Shown here in pieces: positions 43,972 to 53,010 of a stretch of DNA of 64,000 nt (position 1 is the stretch's first letter; the number at the start of each line of letters is the position of its first letter). The stretch is from the NCBI RefSeq assembly GCF_009362785.1, contig NZ_WHNQ01000004.1, positions 62,001-126,000 on the forward strand. Direction: 5' to 3'. Both the position numbers and the translations under genes were made by a program. Source of the DNA: Paraburkholderia atlantica (GTDB lineage Bacteria; Pseudomonadota; Gammaproteobacteria; Burkholderiales; Burkholderiaceae). Under the pieces are notes generated by a model, which did not search any database, had not been told where the DNA came from, and saw only the letters and a program-made list of their open reading frames with translations.

Positions 43972-44493
43972 TCAATCGTGGGCCGCACTGCCCTCCGTCA
44001 CGAGAAACTGATCCATCAACGAGATCTTCAGCGGCTTGTCCGCGTCGAGCTTCTTCTTCTCGATCACATACTTCCAGCCGTCCCCGCTGCCCGGATTGCG
44101 ATAGAACGCGACGACCGCCACATATTCCGTATCGGCCTGCATCGGCTGCGACAGGCTCGCCGACGCACCCGGGTTCAGCACCGATGCCATGCTCGCCTGC
44201 AAATCCCGCGCGAGCAGCGTGCGATCGTTCTTCAGCAGATCCTCGTACGACGCGCCGTCGAACACCTTGCGGGCCTTCAGTTGATACACGCGCACCGCAA
44301 CCGATGTCGCGCGACCGGCGTCGTCGGGGTTCAGCGCTTCGCGCGCGAACAGATCGACGTCGAGCACCTTGATCTGCTTGAAGAACACCGCGTGATACGC
44401 GCTCGACGACGCGTCCGACACGGCTTGCCATGCGCCGCATGCCGACAGCAGCGCAACGGACGCGACGGTGGAAACGGTAAAACGAAGATTCAT
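43972..44493 (-). CDS. tssJ: T6SS outer-membrane lipoprotein TssJ
   Basis: A 173-residue lipoprotein. The signal peptide has a lipobox (ALLSAC) with Cys at about residue 20. The mature protein is a beta-sandwich with the TssJ blocks VRVYQLKARKVFDGASYEDLLKND and PMQADTEYVAVVAFYRNP. TssJ binds TssM and anchors the secretion complex to the outer membrane. ATG 44493 has AAAGGA upstream; MNDAP at 44520 is a less likely start. tssM, tssL and tssK are not in the window, so it has no local partner. Confidence 0.9.
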   Translation of the reverse strand: MNLRFTVSTVASVALLSACGAWQAVSDASSSAYHAVFFKQIKVLDVDLFAREALNPDDAGRATSVAVRVYQLKARKVFDGASYEDLLKNDRTLLARDLQASMASVLNPGASASLSQPMQADTEYVAVVAFYRNPGSGDGWKYVIEKKKLDADKPLKISLMDQFLVTEGSAAHD

Positions 44494-44519
44494 CGATAGT
44501 CCTTTGGGCGCGTCGTTCA

Positions 44520-45656
44520 TCACGCGGATCGAGTCAGGTACGGATTGGCCGCGGGCTTCGGAAACGCTTGACAAACCCCGAGCGCGACGTTGATCAGGCG
44601 TTCGCTCATGGCGGGCAGCACGGTGGTCCAGCCGAGGCGCGGCGCGGGTCCGGCCGATCCTCCGTGGATCGCGGGCAGCGGCGCGAGACGCGACGAGATT
44701 TCCATATGCAGATGCACGTCGGCCTTCACCCCGACATACAACTGCACGAACGCCATCAACTCGCGATGCAGCCACGCACCCGGCAACAGATCGTGCGCCT
44801 GGGCGGCATCGGCCGGCCGCAACGTCACGCGCACCGCCCCGCTGCGATACGCAAGCCGCTTGCCGAGCATATAGCCGCCGCCGAGGCCGCGGCGCGCGCC
44901 GTTGTCGTTGGTCGCACCAGCACGAGCGGCCAACGACGTCAGCGGTTGCGGCTTGCCGACGCGCGCGGGCGCGGGAAAGAACTCATCCACCCGTACATCG
45001 ACGCCCGGTACCGCGAGCGCGACCACGCCCGCGAGCCCCTCGGGCGTGCGCGTGCGCTGGATCAACAGGCCGAGCAGCGCGAGCAGCCGCGAATCGGGCA
45101 AGCCTGCGCGCCGCGGCTTTTCGCCCCAGCCGAAGCCGGCGAGGCACAACAGATTGCGCGAATGCGCGTCGCTGCCGCCCGCGCGAAAGCTCTCGGGATA
45201 CCGGTATTTCTTCCACGCGCGATACAGCAGCGTCACGAAGCGATGATTGAACTGATCGAGAAAGGCTTCGACCACTTCGTGCCCTTCCTCGCGCAGCACG
45301 ATCTCGTCGATCATGTGCGACGGCATCGCCGCGTCGACGCCGTAGAGTCCCATGAAGGTCGTGCGTACGGTCGGCGGCGCGTCGCCGCCGCCGAAGGCAT
45401 CTGGATCATCGTCGAATTCGACCGCGGCGATCTCGCCCGTCGGAAAGCCGGTGCGCGCGCGTGGCCGGAAGCGTACCGGCTCGTGCGCCGGGGTATCACG
45501 AGTGCCGAAATCGGCATGGGCCGGCACCCGCAATTCGAGCAGTCGGCACAACTGCATGAAGTTCATCCGTGGCGCGCGCGCGAGCAGCGCCGCGACGAGC
45601 GGTTCGAGATTCCGCGGTTCGTCGCGCGCCTCGAAAGCGTTCGTGTATGCGCTCAT
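44520..45656 (-). CDS. tssG: T6SS baseplate subunit TssG
   Basis: A 378-residue TssG. Recognisable parts: FMQLCRLLELRVP at the N-terminus, VRFRPRARTGFPTGEIAAVEF, the TTFMGLYGVDAAMPSHMID block, and FLDQFNHRFVTLLYRAWKKYRYP. TssG forms the baseplate wedge with TssF and TssE. Its start overlaps the tssF stop by 4 bases. The gene looks full length (family about 340-380 residues), but its wedge partner TssF is truncated. Confidence 0.9.
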   Translation of the reverse strand: MSAYTNAFEARDEPRNLEPLVAALLARAPRMNFMQLCRLLELRVPAHADFGTRDTPAHEPVRFRPRARTGFPTGEIAAVEFDDDPDAFGGGDAPPTVRTTFMGLYGVDAAMPSHMIDEIVLREEGHEVVEAFLDQFNHRFVTLLYRAWKKYRYPESFRAGGSDAHSRNLLCLAGFGWGEKPRRAGLPDSRLLALLGLLIQRTRTPEGLAGVVALAVPGVDVRVDEFFPAPARVGKPQPLTSLAARAGATNDNGARRGLGGGYMLGKRLAYRSGAVRVTLRPADAAQAHDLLPGAWLHRELMAFVQLYVGVKADVHLHMEISSRLAPLPAIHGGSAGPAPRLGWTTVLPAMSERLINVALGVCQAFPKPAANPYLTRSA

Positions 45657-46738
45657 AACGGAGCCCGTTGCGCGTTGCTGCGCGGCCAATCGGTGCGGAT
45701 CTGCGACGGCAGGCTCACGATCGATAGCTTCGTGAACAGATTGATCTCCGCATACAGCGCGAAAAAGCGTTGCAGCAATTCGCCGAACAGCATCACGTCG
45801 CCCTCGCCCGCGAACGCGTGCGAATCGAGTGTCACCTCGATAAGCACGCCGCGCTCGACCGAGCCGCCCGACACCTCCTCGAGCAACTCCTGCGACACCC
45901 ACAGAATACCCGCGAGGCGCCGGCGGTTCAGTTCGTCGCTGGTCCAGTCGTATAGCGCGAGCGCGCCGCGCAGCACTTCCGCGTTCATCATCGACAGGAA
46001 ATTCGGCGCGAGATGCGATAGCACCCGCCACTGGAAGCGGTCGCCGGTCGGCGGATAGAGCGGCAGCGTGGGCGCGACGAGATTGTTCACGCCGGCGAGG
46101 TTCGGCGTGCTCGTCGCCAGCTCGGCGATGCGCGCTTCGCGCAGGCCCTTGCGCGGCAGCATGCCGTTCGTGCCGGTGACGCGCAGCGACAGGCTTTCCT
46201 CGGGCAGCGTGTGCATCGTCTCCCACGCGTGACCGCCGAGCACGACCCACGTCTCGTGCAAACCCGCGACGCCGGGCCGCACGCGCGCGTGGAAGTAGCG
46301 CTCGGGCGCCTCGTGCCGCAGCATGCCGCCGCGATGCCGGAACGTCGCGAACGGCACGTACTCGTAGCGCTCGGCGGTGTCGTGATCGAACGCCTCGATC
46401 GCATCGACCGAATAGGTCTCGACGTGCTCGCCCTGATGGCCAGCGGGCAACACGCGGTATTCGGTTTCGTGATGATCGATCTCGATCGGCTCGGCGTCGA
46501 GTTCGAACAGGTTGATCACCGGAGTGCAGAAGAGCCGCACGTTTTCCGCACTGAAACGCTGATCTGACGGATACGCGTGCTTCAGAACGATCTCCAGTTC
46601 GAAGCGCGTCGAATTATCCGGCAGCTTCGTCACGTCGAGTCCGCAAAGATCGACGAACAGGAATTTCTCGCGGAACGTGAAGTATTCGAGTAGCAGCTGA
46701 AAGCCGGCGACGGCGACATCCCCGCTATCGTGCGGCAT
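45653..46738 (-). pseudogene. tssF: T6SS baseplate subunit TssF, 5'-truncated
   Basis: 361 codons where TssF is normally about 600-620. The sequence enters at GFQLLLEYFTFREKFLFVDL, a motif that normally lies roughly 230-250 residues into the protein, then runs normally to the end (PLYPPTGDRFQWRVLSHLAPN, RGVLIEVTLDSHAFAGEGDVMLFGELLQRFFALYAEINLFTKL). The ~240 N-terminal residues are missing; upstream of about 46704 the DNA belongs to the clpV gene on the other strand. The product could not fold as a normal baseplate subunit. Confidence 0.85.
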
Positions 46739-49237
46739 TACACGATCGATATCGACGCGCTGTGGGATGCGCTGCTCGGTGCAATCGATCGTCTGCCGCG
46801 CAATCTGCGCGGCAAGCCCGCGCTGTCGCCGCAGCTAGCGGCACTGCTTGCGGATGCATGGTTTCACGCGTCGTCGGAGAGAGACGACGCGCGAATCCGC
46901 TCCGGGAATCTGTTGCAGGCGATCGTCGATGCGCCCCATGTACTGCGCGCGCAGCATGCGTGGCCATTGCTTGCCGTCAGCAGCGCGCAGATCGAGCGTT
47001 TGCTGCCGCGAATTGCGCATCGGTCGTGCGAAAGTGAAAGTGAAAGTGAAGATGACGAACGGCAACCCGAACGGCCGCAACCCTCGGCGGCGAACGTCGT
47101 CTGTCGCGCAAAGGAGGTCACACCTGCCGGCGCCAACGCCCTCGCCCGCTTCGCGCTCGACCTGACCGACAAGGCGCGCCGCGGCGACATCGATCCGGTA
47201 TTCGGGCGCGACCGCGAGATCCGGCAGATGGTCGACGTGCTCGCGCGCCGTCGCAAGAACAATCCGATCCTCGTCGGCGAGCCGGGTGTCGGCAAGACCG
47301 CGCTCGTAGAAGGGCTCGCGTTGCGAGTCGTCGATGGCAGCGTGCCGAACGTGATCCGCGACGTGCGCATCCTCACGCTCGATCTCGGCTTGCTGCAAGC
47401 GGGCGCCGGCGTAAAAGGCGAATTTGAGCAACGCCTGAAGAACGTGATCGACGAGGTTCAGGCTTCGCCCGTGCCGATCCTGCTGTTCATCGACGAAGCT
47501 CACACGCTGATCGGCGCCGGCAACGCCGCGGGCGGCGCCGACGCCGCGAACCTGCTGAAGCCCGCGCTCGCGCGGGGCGAATTGCGCACGATCGCGGCGA
47601 CCACGTGGTCCGAATACAAGGAATTCTTCGAGCGCGACGCTGCACTGGAACGCCGCTTCCAGATCATCAAAGTCGACGAACCCGACGACGACGCGGCCTG
47701 CCTGATGCTACGCGGCCTGAAAAACCGCTACGCCCAGCACCATCACGTGCACATTCGCGACGAAGCACTGGTCGCCGCGGTCAAGCTGTCGCGCCGCTAT
47801 ATACCGGCACGGCAGTTGCCGGACAAGGCCGTCGATCTGATCGACACCGCCGCCGCACGCGTGCGCATGGGGCTCGACACACCACCGGCCGAGTTGCAAC
47901 GCGCGCGTGCCGTGGTCGCCGCGCTGGAGCTCGAACACGCGACGCTCACAGACGACGAACGCGCCGGCATCGACGATGTCGAAGCACGCCGCGGCGCACT
48001 GGCCATCGCGCTCGCGAACGCGAAGACCGAACTCGCAGCGCTGCAAGCACGTTACGAACAGGAGCTCGAACTCGTTCAGGCGCTGCACCGCCAACGCGAC
48101 AGCGACGCCGCAACCCACGATGCCACCGCGTTCGCGCAAGCACGTCGCGCACTCACTACCGCACAAGGCAAGGCCCCGTTGATCTTCGCGGACGTCGACG
48201 CCCAGGCGATCGCACGTGTCGTCGCCGAGTGGACCGGCGTGCCGGTGGGCAGCCTCGTCGAAGACGAACTGCAAAGCCTGCTGACACTGGAAAAGCAGCT
48301 CGCGACACGCGTGGTCGCGCAGCATGACGCGCTCGCTGCGCTGTCCGAAAGCCTGCGCACCGCCAAGGCGGGGCTCAAGAATGAACATGCGCCGCTCGGC
48401 GTGTTTCTGCTTGCTGGACCATCGGGCGTCGGCAAGACAGAAACTGCGCTTGCGCTCGCCGATTTGCTGTTCGGCGGTGAAGCCGCGCTGACGACGATCA
48501 ATATGTCCGAGTACCAGGAATCGCACACGGTGTCGCAATTGAAGGGCTCGCCGCCAGGCTACGTCGGATATGGACGCGGCGGCGTTCTGACCGAGGCGGT
48601 GCGGCAGCGTCCGTATAGCGTCGTGCTGCTCGACGAAGTCGAAAAAGCGCACCGCGATGTGCTCGACATGTTTTATCAGGTGTTCGATCGCGGCATGATG
48701 CGCGACGGCGAGGGGCGCGAGATTGACTTTCGCAACTGCGTGGTCCTGATGACGTCGAATCTCGGCAGTGCGCAGATCGACGAAACGACCGCGGAAAACC
48801 CCGACGTCTCGCACAACGAACTGCTCGACGCGATTCATCCGCAGCTCGTCAGACACTTCCAACCTGCGCTGCTCGCGCGTTTCCAGACGCTCGTGTACCG
48901 CCCTCTCGATGCGAGCGCGCTGGCGTCGATCGTGCGCCTGAAGCTCGCTAAAGTCGCGCAGCGTCTACACCGCCAGCACGGCGTCGAACTGAACTGCGAC
49001 GAAGTGCTGATCGATGCGATGGCCGAGCTGTGTCTCGCGCGCGAAACGGGCGCGCGCAATGTCGACGCGTTTCTCAATCAGCGCATTCTGCCGTCGGTGT
49101 CGCGTGAACTGCTCGCGCGCATGGCATGCGAAACCGCGCCTGCCAAGATCCTGCTGACCGGATCGCCCGCAGGCAAGTTGACGATCGATTTTGTCGATCG
49201 CGAACAAGCCGTCGCTGGCCATGCGGCGAACGGCTGA
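46730..49237 (+). CDS. clpV: T6SS ATPase ClpV (TssH), N-terminal domain truncated
   Basis: An 835-residue AAA+ disaggregase. Both ATPase modules are intact: Walker A GEPGVGKTA (183-191) and GPSGVGKTE, Walker B LLFIDEAH and VVLLDEVEKAH, and the ClpB-like middle region. Intact ClpV is about 880-900 residues; this chain starts inside the N-terminal domain (IVRHYTIDIDALWDALLGAIDRLP), lacking the first ~60 residues that help bind the TssC sheath helix. Clp homology begins near 46712, just where truncated tssF begins in the opposite direction. GTG 46730 is the only available start. Residues 99-110 contain a Ser-Glu repeat encoded by GTGAAA hexamers. Confidence 0.85.
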   Translation: MRHYTIDIDALWDALLGAIDRLPRNLRGKPALSPQLAALLADAWFHASSERDDARIRSGNLLQAIVDAPHVLRAQHAWPLLAVSSAQIERLLPRIAHRSCESESESEDDERQPERPQPSAANVVCRAKEVTPAGANALARFALDLTDKARRGDIDPVFGRDREIRQMVDVLARRRKNNPILVGEPGVGKTALVEGLALRVVDGSVPNVIRDVRILTLDLGLLQAGAGVKGEFEQRLKNVIDEVQASPVPILLFIDEAHTLIGAGNAAGGADAANLLKPALARGELRTIAATTWSEYKEFFERDAALERRFQIIKVDEPDDDAACLMLRGLKNRYAQHHHVHIRDEALVAAVKLSRRYIPARQLPDKAVDLIDTAAARVRMGLDTPPAELQRARAVVAALELEHATLTDDERAGIDDVEARRGALAIALANAKTELAALQARYEQELELVQALHRQRDSDAATHDATAFAQARRALTTAQGKAPLIFADVDAQAIARVVAEWTGVPVGSLVEDELQSLLTLEKQLATRVVAQHDALAALSESLRTAKAGLKNEHAPLGVFLLAGPSGVGKTETALALADLLFGGEAALTTINMSEYQESHTVSQLKGSPPGYVGYGRGGVLTEAVRQRPYSVVLLDEVEKAHRDVLDMFYQVFDRGMMRDGEGREIDFRNCVVLMTSNLGSAQIDETTAENPDVSHNELLDAIHPQLVRHFQPALLARFQTLVYRPLDASALASIVRLKLAKVAQRLHRQHGVELNCDEVLIDAMAELCLARETGARNVDAFLNQRILPSVSRELLARMACETAPAKILLTGSPAGKLTIDFVDREQAVAGHAANG

Positions 49238-49251
49238 CGGTGCGCCACTCG

Positions 49252-49677
49252 ATGCCGGCGGGACCATCCCTCTACGACATGCTGCTCGGCCAGATCGGCG
49301 GCGAGCCGCTCGATGCCTACGACGATCGCACGCTCGAATGCCTGAGCGTCCAGCAGAACGTGCAGCGCATTCTGAACACTCGCGCGGGCGCGTTGAAACA
49401 CCTGACCGACTACGGGCTGCCGGACATGACGAACATCTACAAGGCATTGCCATCGTCGGCGCACGCGCTGAAGCAGCAGATGGAAGCGACGCTGCTGAAA
49501 TACGAGCCCCGGATTCGCGCTATCGACATCGACATCCTCGAGGACGATGATCCCGGCGTGCTGGTCAGCTTCGAAATGACGTGTCATTTGAAGAAGGCCG
49601 GGCTCGTCCGCTTCGGCACGTATTTCGAGCCGCCAGGGCGGCTACATATACGACGCAGGATACAGGGACGCGAGTAA
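49252..49677 (+). CDS. tssE: T6SS baseplate subunit TssE
   Basis: A 141-residue gp25-like TssE. Features: SLYDMLLGQIGG near the N-terminus, SVQQNVQRILNTRAGALKHLTDYGLPDM (the EXXR-like core of the family, here with Gln/Asn in place of some acidic residues), and IDIDILEDDDPGVLVSFEMTCHL. It follows clpV by 14 bases and is co-oriented. ATG 49252 is used; GTG 49240 is possible. The gene appears complete, but sheath (tssBC), hcp and vgrG genes are absent here. Confidence 0.88.
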   Translation: MPAGPSLYDMLLGQIGGEPLDAYDDRTLECLSVQQNVQRILNTRAGALKHLTDYGLPDMTNIYKALPSSAHALKQQMEATLLKYEPRIRAIDIDILEDDDPGVLVSFEMTCHLKKAGLVRFGTYFEPPGRLHIRRRIQGRE

Positions 49678-50018
49678 TCAATGCCACGCGCATGCCCATA
49701 CAATTCTGATTTATTGGCAACTCGCTATAGTCGGGAAGGTCGATCACCGGATCCGATCGACCTTTCCAGACGGGGCAAAGAGCCTGCCCTTCGGCAGCCT
49801 CGATCGCGCTTCGCGTTCGAGGCTTTTCTCGTGTTTTCTGTTGTCATGCCGATGTCGCAGTGGGTTATCGAGCGCCCGCTATGTCAATTGGGCAAAAAAA
49901 ATCCCGCACAGGGGGAGCGGGATTAAAACAACAGGACGCTGAAGAGACGAGCACGCCCTGTCGAGGACCCGCACGCATCGCAAGAATATGCGCGGTTATT
50001 TCTGAACTCGCCACAACC
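49678..50018. other. 341-base gap with one terminator
   Basis: Apart from the terminator at 49797-49829 nothing was recognised. The stretch 49890-49930 is A/G-rich. It separates tssE from the convergent small gene ending at 50019. Confidence 0.45.
49797..49829 (+). terminator. Rho-independent terminator
   Basis: GCCTCGA (49797-49803) pairs with TCGAGGC (49817-49823) around a GC-containing loop, followed directly by TTTT and further T's. About 120 bases after tssE; it should end the clpV-tssE transcript. Confidence 0.7.
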
Positions 50019-50315
50019 TCAGGCCGCCTTGCGCGCGACGCCATCGCCCATCATGTTCACCACGTCGTCGACCACCCGAGTGGCGGCCGCGAATCCAGCC
50101 GCCAGTACTTCCCGTAAATCGGTCGCCGAACGACCGGGCAACGGACCTACGCGGAAAGCAGTCGACCACTCGCCGCCGATCAGCCTTGTCTTCAACATGA
50201 CGTTCGCCACGTACGCGCGCCGTGCAGTGACACCGCCCACATGTGAACACGTATCCGTCGCGTGCAACGCGCTGACCACGATGTCGAATTCACGATAACG
50301 ATAGGTTTGCTCCAT
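50019..50315 (-). CDS. Small hypothetical protein with Y-R-Y-R-E-F-D-I N-terminus
   Basis: A 98-residue soluble protein. It opens MEQTYRYREFDIVVSALH, has a beta hairpin around ARRAYVANVMLKTRLIGG, and ends in an Ala-rich helix (LAAGFAAATRVVDDVV). The aromatic/acidic opening resembles the small proteins at 454 and 22649, suggesting one family. ATG 50315 has GGAGAAGAGT upstream; the frame extends to 50336. Function unknown. Confidence 0.6.
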   Translation of the reverse strand: MEQTYRYREFDIVVSALHATDTCSHVGGVTARRAYVANVMLKTRLIGGEWSTAFRVGPLPGRSATDLREVLAAGFAAATRVVDDVVNMMGDGVARKAA

Positions 50316-51005
50316 ACTCTTCTCCGTCTTCATCAATTTCTACACAACAGCATTTCGCCATGTATCGATGCTGCATCATTCTCGACTCGTGATTGTCAAA
50401 AATTGTCAGATCTTCAGCGCTTTTCGGTTAGGGCTTTCCCTGTTTTCGACATGCCAATTCCGGCGTCCATCCTGTTCAATAGAGAAGTCATCGGATGGAA
50501 AAATCAGATTGCGAATTGATAACGAAATTCGGATCCAATTGAATAGATCGTGGCGAATCAAGCCGTGCGGAAGATCTCAAAATAAAAATCTATATCCCAA
50601 AATAAAGACCGGAACTCCCCCGGCGCTTCAGTGGTCCGAACACTACCACTGCCCATCGTGGCACCGTTCTGGCGAGCCTGGTTCTAACCGGTTTGCCGTC
50701 ATCCGCTTGTGGTCCGATAAAGAGTACTTTGCGTCTGATCGCATCGTCCGTCGAGTTTGAATAAGGCGTCTGTAGCGGTACGTCGCTCTATCGCTAGCGG
50801 CAACGATCGTGTCATTGCAGACCATAGATCGTTTATCGGATTGAATGAGCCTGAATAAGGAATTGCTGGTGAAACACCTCGCTGGTTCAATATCGCAATC
50901 GTCGCGGCTTTCTCTGCCTGTCCGTTTTATGCCCCGTCGCGCGAGTTACGTCGGTGCCGTGGCGATCACGCATTCGCGCCGCCGCGAAGCGCGGGAGCGC
51001 ACACG
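50316..51005. other. 690-base AT-richer gap, no supported gene
   Basis: A comparatively A/T-rich stretch (notably 50380-50620) with a direct repeat ATTGTCA-aaa-ATTGTCA at about 50391-50407. Short frames here lack ribosome sites and protein-like patterns. It probably holds promoters of the small gene at 50315 and of the antiporter at 51006. Confidence 0.45.
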
Positions 51006-52298
51006 ATGAGCGTCTTCCAGATTGCCGGCGCGCTGTTCGCCATCGTCGCGCTGTTCGGCGTACTCAACTATCGGTTCATCAGGTTACCCGACACGCTTGG
51101 CATCACCGCGGTCGGGCTCGTCGTGTGCGTCGGCATTTCGGCGCTCGGCTTCTACTATCCGGCGATGGCGATCGCCGCGCGCAAGATCGTCGTGCAGATC
51201 GACTTCGCCGACATCGTGTTTCACGGCCTGCTGAGCCTGCTGCTGTTCGCCGGCGCACTGCACGTCGATCTGTCGAAGATGCGCACGCAGCGGCGTGCGG
51301 TGCTGATGCTCGCGACGATCGGCGTATTGATTTCCATCGCGGTGGTCGGCTTCGGCTTTTACTACGCGGCGCAATGGCTCGGCCAACCGGTCAGCCTGTT
51401 GTGGTGCCTCGCGTTCGGCGCGCTGATCTCGCCAACCGATCCGATCGCGGTGCTCAGCGTGCTCAAGCGCGCCGCGGCGCCCGAAAGCCTCGAAACCAAG
51501 ATCACCGGAGAATCGCTGTTCAACGACGGCACGGCCGTCGTCGCATTCGTCACGCTAGTCGGACTCGCGACCGGCGCGAACGAGTTCTCCGCGGGCGCAA
51601 TTGCATTCGATCTGCTGCGCGAAGTCGCCGGCGCGCTCGTGCTCGGCGCGGCGCTCGGCTTCGGCGCGTCGCTGCTGCTGCGAGGCATCGACAGCTATCC
51701 AGTGGAGATCCTGATCACGCTCGCGCTTGCGACCGGCGGCTATAGTCTCGCTGAAGCGCTGCACGTGTCGGCGCCTCTGGCGGTCGTGATCATGGGGCTC
51801 GTGATTGGCAATCACGGTGCGTCGACATCGATGTCGGAGAAGACGCGCGAGCATCTGTTCAACTTCTGGGACCTGCTCGACGAGTTACTCAATCTCGTGC
51901 TGTTCGGGCTGATCGGGCTCGAAATCATTGCGCTGTCGCTGCGCTTCGAGATCGTCTGGCTCGGGCTCGCGGCGATTCCGGTCGTGCTGTTCGCGCGCGG
52001 CGTCAGCGTCGCGATTCCGCTGCTCGCGCTGCAGAACTTCCGGCGGCTCAGTCCGCATTCGGCTGTCGTGCTGACGTGGGGCGGACTGCGCGGCGGCATC
52101 TCGATTGCACTCGCGCTGTCGCTGCCAGAGTTTCACGGACGCGAAATGTTCATCGGCGTCACGTACCTGGTCGTCGTGTTCAGCCTGCTGATTCAAGCGA
52201 CTACATTGGGCCCGCTGATCCGCCGGCTCAATTTCTCGGGCGCTCACGCAACCCGGCCGGCCCCGCCGGAGTCATTTCCTGCACAAAACTCGCGCTAA
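51006..52298 (+). CDS. CPA1-family Na+/H+ antiporter
   Basis: A 430-residue antiporter with about 12 membrane segments. The ion-binding region reads FGALISPTDPIAVLSVLK followed by KITGESLFNDGTAVV, the hallmark (SPTDP...GESLFNDG) of CPA1/NhaP-type exchangers; the GLRGGISIALALSLP segment near the C-terminus is also typical. It exchanges Na+ (or K+) for H+ across the inner membrane for pH and salt homeostasis. There is no long cytoplasmic tail. Standalone gene. Confidence 0.9.
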   Translation: MSVFQIAGALFAIVALFGVLNYRFIRLPDTLGITAVGLVVCVGISALGFYYPAMAIAARKIVVQIDFADIVFHGLLSLLLFAGALHVDLSKMRTQRRAVLMLATIGVLISIAVVGFGFYYAAQWLGQPVSLLWCLAFGALISPTDPIAVLSVLKRAAAPESLETKITGESLFNDGTAVVAFVTLVGLATGANEFSAGAIAFDLLREVAGALVLGAALGFGASLLLRGIDSYPVEILITLALATGGYSLAEALHVSAPLAVVIMGLVIGNHGASTSMSEKTREHLFNFWDLLDELLNLVLFGLIGLEIIALSLRFEIVWLGLAAIPVVLFARGVSVAIPLLALQNFRRLSPHSAVVLTWGGLRGGISIALALSLPEFHGREMFIGVTYLVVVFSLLIQATTLGPLIRRLNFSGAHATRPAPPESFPAQNSR

Positions 52299-52712
52299 TC
52301 GTAAAGTGGATACCTACGCGGATCTACACCGCGAGGTTGGTGGGAAAATCCCAAGGAGAGTCCGAGCCGGCGCGAGCTGTTCGCACGCCGGTTTCAACGT
52401 TGGATTGGAGCGCGTCCATTTAAGCGTCTTCTGAGCAGTGCCCGCCGTGATTGCGACCCGCGGCTGCCCACCACGAGGCAGGACCGATGGCGAGGCGAAT
52501 CGCCGCAGCCTTCCCTCCGGCCACGGTTCACGCCGGGGCCCTGGCTCGGGCTTGAACGAGTCCGCCGCCAGTTTCTGGCTTGCTTTCCGCCAGTTTCCGG
52601 ACCGTCGTGCCTGCCGCGGCGCCGGGCATTTGGCCGTCAATGCCGGTTTTCCCACATACCTGGCAGGCGCGGTTTGTCATCCTGTCGATTCAGGCGTTGG
52701 AAGGAGTTCGCC
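52299..52712. other. 414-base gap, nothing recognised
   Basis: GC-rich sequence with shadow-like frames only. No terminator with a T-tract, tRNA or operator could be recognised. A GGAAGGAG site at its right end belongs to the next gene. Confidence 0.4.
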
Positions 52713-52991
52713 ATGTCGGTCTATGTCGATGAAGGGTTTCGGCCCTGTGTGACGGAATGCGCGACGGTCGCGTTCCGGGTGTGCTGCGACGATCGCGCGC
52801 AGGTTTTTGAAGTCAGCGCCGACGCGCTGGTCGAGTTCTGCGGCGCCGAGAGCCGTCGCAAGGAGGACTTGCTGGTCGCGTTCGAGGATGCGCAGGACGA
52901 GATCCTCTCGGTAGCCGCGCAGCGCTGGCAGTACACGCCGAGCGAGCCGGTGCGGCTCGGTCTGGACGATTTCAAATTGGTCAGACATTAG
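52713..52991 (+). CDS. DUF1488-family protein
   Basis: A 92-residue small protein of the DUF1488 family common in Burkholderiales: CVTECATVAFRVCCDDRAQVFEVSADALVEF, AFEDAQDEILSVAAQRWQ, and an Asp/Phe-rich end (LGLDDF). Soluble, acidic, three cysteines in the first third. ATG 52713 has AAGGAG eight bases upstream. Family function is unknown. The next gene starts 19 bases later, so the two may be cotranscribed. Confidence 0.78.
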   Translation: MSVYVDEGFRPCVTECATVAFRVCCDDRAQVFEVSADALVEFCGAESRRKEDLLVAFEDAQDEILSVAAQRWQYTPSEPVRLGLDDFKLVRH

Positions 52992-53010
52992 GCGCGCGAG
53001 AAACGCCTTC

